This document shows, one piece after another, positions 21,472 through 24,450 of a DNA stretch of 24,450 nucleotides. This stretch comes from a virus. Each line of letters starts with the position of its first letter. Positions within the stretch are counted from its first letter, which is position 1. The notes under the pieces are model-generated. The model had not been told where the DNA came from and did no database searches. It saw only the letters and a list, made by a program, of their open reading frames with translations. The stretch lies in IMG/VR virus record IMGVR_UViG_3300020472_000160, positions 1 through 24,450 of that record; one strand, 5' to 3'. Made by a program: the position numbers and the translations under genes.

Positions 21472-22505
21472 TAGCGAATTTCGCAAGCCTCTTGATACAG
21501 ATCTTTAAATATATCCTTTATTACACTTTTATCTAAACTAAATTCAGCTTCATCAATATATCTATTTAAAATAGAAATAGTATTCTCTTCTTCATCAACT
21601 TCAAAATCCGCACTTTGCTGAATAATAAAGTTCTCAATAATCTTCAAGTCTTGAACACCAACAGCATAAAGTTTATCAAGGAATCTTTCAAACTCTTTAA
21701 CGCTGGATTTCTTACGAACAATAACTTTTACAATCTTATTCTCATAAGGAGTAAAGTTGAATAACTTATAGTTAGTATCCTCATAGTATATGTTATGAAA
21801 TAATTTATAAGGATTATTTATTGGAGTATGTTCTAAAGTCTCTGTATCAAATAGATGAAATCCTCTTGGATCATTAACATCATTCCAATACAACTCATAT
21901 GGATTACCCAAATAATAAATCTTTCCATCATTAGACCTTGTATGGAAATGACCAGAATATACCTTTTCAAACTTATCAAAGATACCAACATCCATACCCG
22001 TTTCCATTAAATGGCCACGAGTTGCTTTAAATCCATTAACTTCAAGATGACCTAAAGCAACTTTTGCCTTGGTCTTCTTGATTGTTTTAGTAGTATGTTC
22101 AAAGTTCTCTGAATTAATCCAAGGAAGAAATAGCAACTTTGTTTTTGCTACTGTCACTTCCTGTGCTTTATTGTAAATCTTTATATTTGGATAATTACGT
22201 AATAACAATTCAGGAGAGTTTACATCATTAGTATTCTTATAATAACAATCATGATTGCCAAGAGTAAGATGAACCTTATATTTCTTAAGTGGTTCTAACA
22301 CTACCCTTTTAGTCCATTCAAGAGTCTGTAAGTCTATAGATTTACGACTATCAAATATATCACCCATATGGATGACAGTATCTATCTTATGCTCTTCTAA
22401 AGACGGGAAGAAGATATTCTTATAGAATAGTTCAAAGTAGTCGTGAAAGAATTTAGAACCCTTCCTAGCACCATAATGGGTGTCTGTTATAATGGCAACC
22501 TTCAT
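21471..22505 (-). CDS. gp47: Recombination nuclease subunit gp47 (Mre11/SbcD-like)
   Basis: 344 residues (T4 gp47 is 339). The metallophosphoesterase motifs are all present: DTHYG with D8 and H10, GDIFDS with D49, GNHD at 83-86, GHLE with H153 and GHFHTR at 185-190. These bind two metal ions for the nuclease that works with gp46. The C-terminal part (about 250-344) is charged and helical and probably contacts gp46. It is coupled by ATGA to gp55 upstream and by TAATG to the DUF3110-like gene downstream. Confidence 0.96.
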   Translation of the reverse strand: MKVAIITDTHYGARKGSKFFHDYFELFYKNIFFPSLEEHKIDTVIHMGDIFDSRKSIDLQTLEWTKRVVLEPLKKYKVHLTLGNHDCYYKNTNDVNSPELLLRNYPNIKIYNKAQEVTVAKTKLLFLPWINSENFEHTTKTIKKTKAKVALGHLEVNGFKATRGHLMETGMDVGIFDKFEKVYSGHFHTRSNDGKIYYLGNPYELYWNDVNDPRGFHLFDTETLEHTPINNPYKLFHNIYYEDTNYKLFNFTPYENKIVKVIVRKKSSVKEFERFLDKLYAVGVQDLKIIENFIIQQSADFEVDEEENTISILNRYIDEAEFSLDKSVIKDIFKDLYQEACEIR

Positions 22506-23017
22506 CTGTTTCTATATTGAATACTATCTTTTATACTATTATACTCACTAGCAGTACCTGATAGTGCTGTATCATCTACCACCATAACTTCATCAAAACC
22601 AGTCTTCTCAATAATCTTTGTTTTAATATCTAACTGCTTTTTCTCTTTCTGTATTCTACGGAGAAACGCATAATGTATAATCTGCGTAAAGTAAGCAAAA
22701 GGATTTTTAGATTTTTCAGGATCAAAGTTGTGTATGTATTGAACACAATTTTCAATTCCATCAGATATCATATCTTCCCTAAACATATAGTTTACAAAGT
22801 TTGGTTTGTATGATAAATGTGTTGCAATCTTTAAAAAACAAGAACCAAGATAGTTTGGAATAAGAGGTTTACCTTCCCAATAACCTGATTTAGGGGGATC
22901 TTCACCGTGCTTCTTTATGTACTTATCTTTCGCCTTAAAAACTTTAGCCCTATAGACAGTCATTGCCTCAAGTAGTTCTTTATTATTTACGTAATGTTCA
23001 GTCTTTCTTCTTGGCAT
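22502..23017 (-). CDS. gp55: Late transcription sigma factor (T4 gp55)
   Basis: 171 residues (T4 gp55 is 185). It directs host RNA polymerase to late promoters with a TATAAATA-type -10. Shared elements with T4 gp55 are HYVNNKELLEAM at the start (T4 YNYVNNKELLQAI), REDMISDGIENCVQYIHNFD (T4 [20 protein letters not shown]) and KNPFAYFTQIIHYAFLRRIQ KEKK. This is the reduced sigma region 2. The C-terminus lacks any clear clamp-binding motif. It has a strong sigma70-type promoter and is coupled to gp47 by ATGA. Confidence 0.93.
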   Translation of the reverse strand: MPRRKTEHYVNNKELLEAMTVYRAKVFKAKDKYIKKHGEDPPKSGYWEGKPLIPNYLGSCFLKIATHLSYKPNFVNYMFREDMISDGIENCVQYIHNFDPEKSKNPFAYFTQIIHYAFLRRIQKEKKQLDIKTKIIEKTGFDEVMVVDDTALSGTASEYNSIKDSIQYRNR

Positions 23018-23049
23018 AGCATACTTTACCTTTTGCTTTGGTTGATATT

Positions 23050-23078
23050 ATTATAGCATGAAAACAAGGCCTTGACAA
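23050..23078 (-). promoter_or_regulatory. sigma70-type promoter before gp55
   Basis: Minus strand TTGTCA (23078-23073), 17-bp spacer, TATAAT (23055-23050) with extended -10 TGC. The -10 ends 32 bp before the gp55 ATG. The -35 region is part of dyads CCTTGTCAAGG and CAAGGCCTTG, a possible operator or weak hairpin for the gene upstream. Confidence 0.8.
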
Positions 23079-23128
23079 GGATGCCATATTTGTGTAGAAT
23101 CACCTTTGTGGTGGATGAAAGGATGGGA

Positions 23129-23557
23129 TTAGCTAGTTTTAGGATTAATCTTATAGATAGTTTCTAGCTTCTTACGGGCCTCTTCAACGGAAGATACGTA
23201 ACCCATTCTAGAATCAGGTACAACTGGACCTTGTGATAAAGATTGTTTAGAAGGTTTAAGTTCTATAGGTTCTCTGTTATCTTCTAGGAATCTATTATAT
23301 ATTTCAATTATTTTTTCATCTTTAGTTTCAGTTATCGTAATAATCTTATCTAGTTTTATCATATACATATCATCATCACATAATTCAATCCACTGTTTAA
23401 TCTTAACATAATGACCATTAGGATTATAAATCATCTTCATCACTATAGGATTCTGACAAATTAAAATAGGGTCATCATTATTTTCATCTGACGAAACAAG
23501 AGCCATTATCTCTTCACCAGACACTAATTTAACTATAGCATAAAATTCTTCTTCCAT
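23129..23557 (-). CDS. Sm-like (LSm-type) protein with C-terminal tail, copy C
   Basis: 142 residues, coupled to uvsW by a TGATG overlap. Residues about 1-93 follow the same plan as the two proteins next to gp43: YAIVKLVSGEEIMALVSSDE, then ILICQNPIVMKMIYNPNGHY, VKIKQWIELCDDDMYMIKLD and KIITITETKDEKIIEIYNRF. The LxSGEExxA, PxxxxM, WIxL and DKIITI landmarks match. A further 48-residue tail (Pro/Ser/Gln-rich then helical) is absent from the other two. RNA or protein binding as a ring is plausible, unproven. A 111-bp gap downstream carries the gp55 promoter. Confidence 0.65.
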   Translation of the reverse strand: MEEEFYAIVKLVSGEEIMALVSSDENNDDPILICQNPIVMKMIYNPNGHYVKIKQWIELCDDDMYMIKLDKIITITETKDEKIIEIYNRFLEDNREPIELKPSKQSLSQGPVVPDSRMGYVSSVEEARKKLETIYKINPKTS

Positions 23558-24450
23558 CAGTTCTTTAAAGGTATGGTGACTATATCATAATTAAAGTTTT
23601 CTTCAGCATAGATTTTGATTCTTTCGATAAGATGATTTAATGTGTAGTTTTTTCTAGACTTGTAACTAATATCATCGGCAATATCATATAAAGTCGCACT
23701 TGTTTTTCTGTTTCCTTTCCTTAGGACTCTTCCGATAGATTGGAGATTTCTAATTCTAGACTTAGACGGAGAAGCAAAAATGACGTTATGAAGGTTTTTA
23801 ATATTAATACCTGTGGAGAAAGTTCCATAAGAGGCGACTATAATAGCATTGTTTTCTCGTTCAGTGATATCACGTATTTCTTCTCTATCAACAGTATCAA
23901 CGCCACCGTGAACAAAAAAGACACGACGATTTTCAATAATGTTACTATTATTTATTAAATTGTAAAGAGGTTCTCCATGCTTCTCTACTCTGGCAAATAA
24001 TATGAGTGTATTACCTTTTAAATCTAAAGCAAGATTTTTAATAAAGTTATTTCTACGATCATGCCCAATAATATATTGAACTTCTTCTTCAAAGTTTTCA
24101 AACTTATTTGGTGGGTGTTTCAATAAAAGCACATTAATATCCAACGTAGCAACATGACCTTTCTTCATGAGCTCGTCAGTTTTAATGATTTTATAAGAAG
24201 GACCAAATAATCCCTCTAATACCCATTTATGAGTCTGTGTTCCATCTAGAGTTCCCGTAAATCCAAACCTATATTTTGCATCCGAAAGTTTAGTCATTAT
24301 AGATATAAGTGATTTTGACTTAAACTGGTGAGCCTCATCCCCAACCACAACAGAGAATCTCTCAAAATATTTCCTGGGGAGTTTGTAGATTGATTGCCAA
24401 GTAGTAATAATGACTTGAGAGTCCGTCTCTCTTTCTTTACCTGCGTATAT
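23557..24450 (-). CDS. uvsW: UvsW-type DNA/RNA helicase, C-terminal part (5' end outside window)
   Basis: The frame is open to the right edge, giving the last 297 residues; the N-terminus and Walker A are beyond the window. Near the edge, ITTWQSIYKLPRKYFERF and VVVGDEAH (motif II, DEAH) match T4 UvsW (GTWQTVVKQPKEWF and NDECH). Then come FGFTGTLDG (motif III), NTLILFARVEKHG (motif IV), VASYGTFSTGINIKNLHNVI (motif V) and QSIGRVLRKG (motif VI). UvsW unwinds branched DNA and R-loops and drives fork regression in the switch from origin to recombination-dependent replication. No disruption is seen. Confidence 0.94.
   Translation of the reverse strand: MYAGKERETDSQVIITTWQSIYKLPRKYFERFSVVVGDEAHQFKSKSLISIMTKLSDAKYRFGFTGTLDGTQTHKWVLEGLFGPSYKIIKTDELMKKGHVATLDINVLLLKHPPNKFENFEEEVQYIIGHDRRNNFIKNLALDLKGNTLILFARVEKHGEPLYNLINNSNIIENRRVFFVHGGVDTVDREEIRDITERENNAIIVASYGTFSTGINIKNLHNVIFASPSKSRIRNLQSIGRVLRKGNRKTSATLYDIADDISYKSRKNYTLNHLIERIKIYAEENFNYDIVTIPLKN

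Noticed and set aside
1-24450. CRISPR array, insertion sequence, attachment site or integrase
   Set aside because: No regularly spaced repeats, transposase motifs or tyrosine/serine recombinase motifs were seen on either strand.

Overview
The window is a dense, AT-rich stretch of a T4-like myovirus genome of the marine (cyanophage/pelagiphage) type. Every credible gene is on the minus strand, so transcription runs from the right edge to the left. The T4 core replication genes are recognisable by motif and appear in transcription order: uvsW (5' part outside the window), late sigma factor gp55, gp47, gp46, sliding clamp gp45, clamp loader gp44, clamp loader gp62, regA, DNA polymerase gp43, uvsX and helicase gp41. 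A marine T4-like phage, rather than an enteric one, is suggested by the Hsp20 gene, the CobS/MoxR-like ATPase with a VWA partner, a DUF3110-like protein, the many tiny genes between gp44 and gp62, and the structural gene at the left edge. I cannot tell a cyanobacterial host from a SAR11-type host.

Layout in transcription order. (1) 24450-21208: UvsW, an Sm-like protein, gp55, gp47 and a DUF3110-like protein. (2) 21161-14809: gp46, a small basic protein, a large HExxH + VWA protein, a Trp/His-rich conserved protein, a CobS/MoxR-like AAA+ ATPase and a DUF3310-like protein. (3) 14805-9220: gp45, then a tightly coupled series of mostly very small genes around gp44, including a DruA/DUF4338-like protein, ending in gp62 and RegA. 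(4) 9146-7516: a coiled-coil protein, a small protein, a phosphomannomutase-like HAD phosphatase and Hsp20, closed by a terminator. (5) 7433-1819: two further Sm-like paralogues, gp43, a small protein, UvsX and gp41. (6) 1785-1: virion structural genes (coiled-coil fibre-like protein and the start of a repeat-rich structural protein), probably under a late promoter.

The genes work together as replisome (gp43/44/62/45/41), recombination and repair (UvsX, UvsW, gp46/47), and expression control (gp55 for late promoters, RegA and possibly the Sm-like proteins on mRNA). Twenty gene junctions overlap by exactly 4 bp (ATGA, 14 cases) or 1 bp (TAATG or TGATG, 6 cases), so translational coupling is the dominant arrangement. 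Four near-consensus sigma70 promoters, all with a 17-bp spacer, restart transcription before gp55, gp46, the DUF3310-like gene and the first Sm-like gene of the polymerase cluster. One of them has its -35 box in the loop of a rho-independent terminator.

All calls come from reading the sequence and remembered family motifs; no database search was run. No tRNA, CRISPR array, insertion sequence, attachment site or replication origin was seen, and no stretch above 300 bases lacks a gene.
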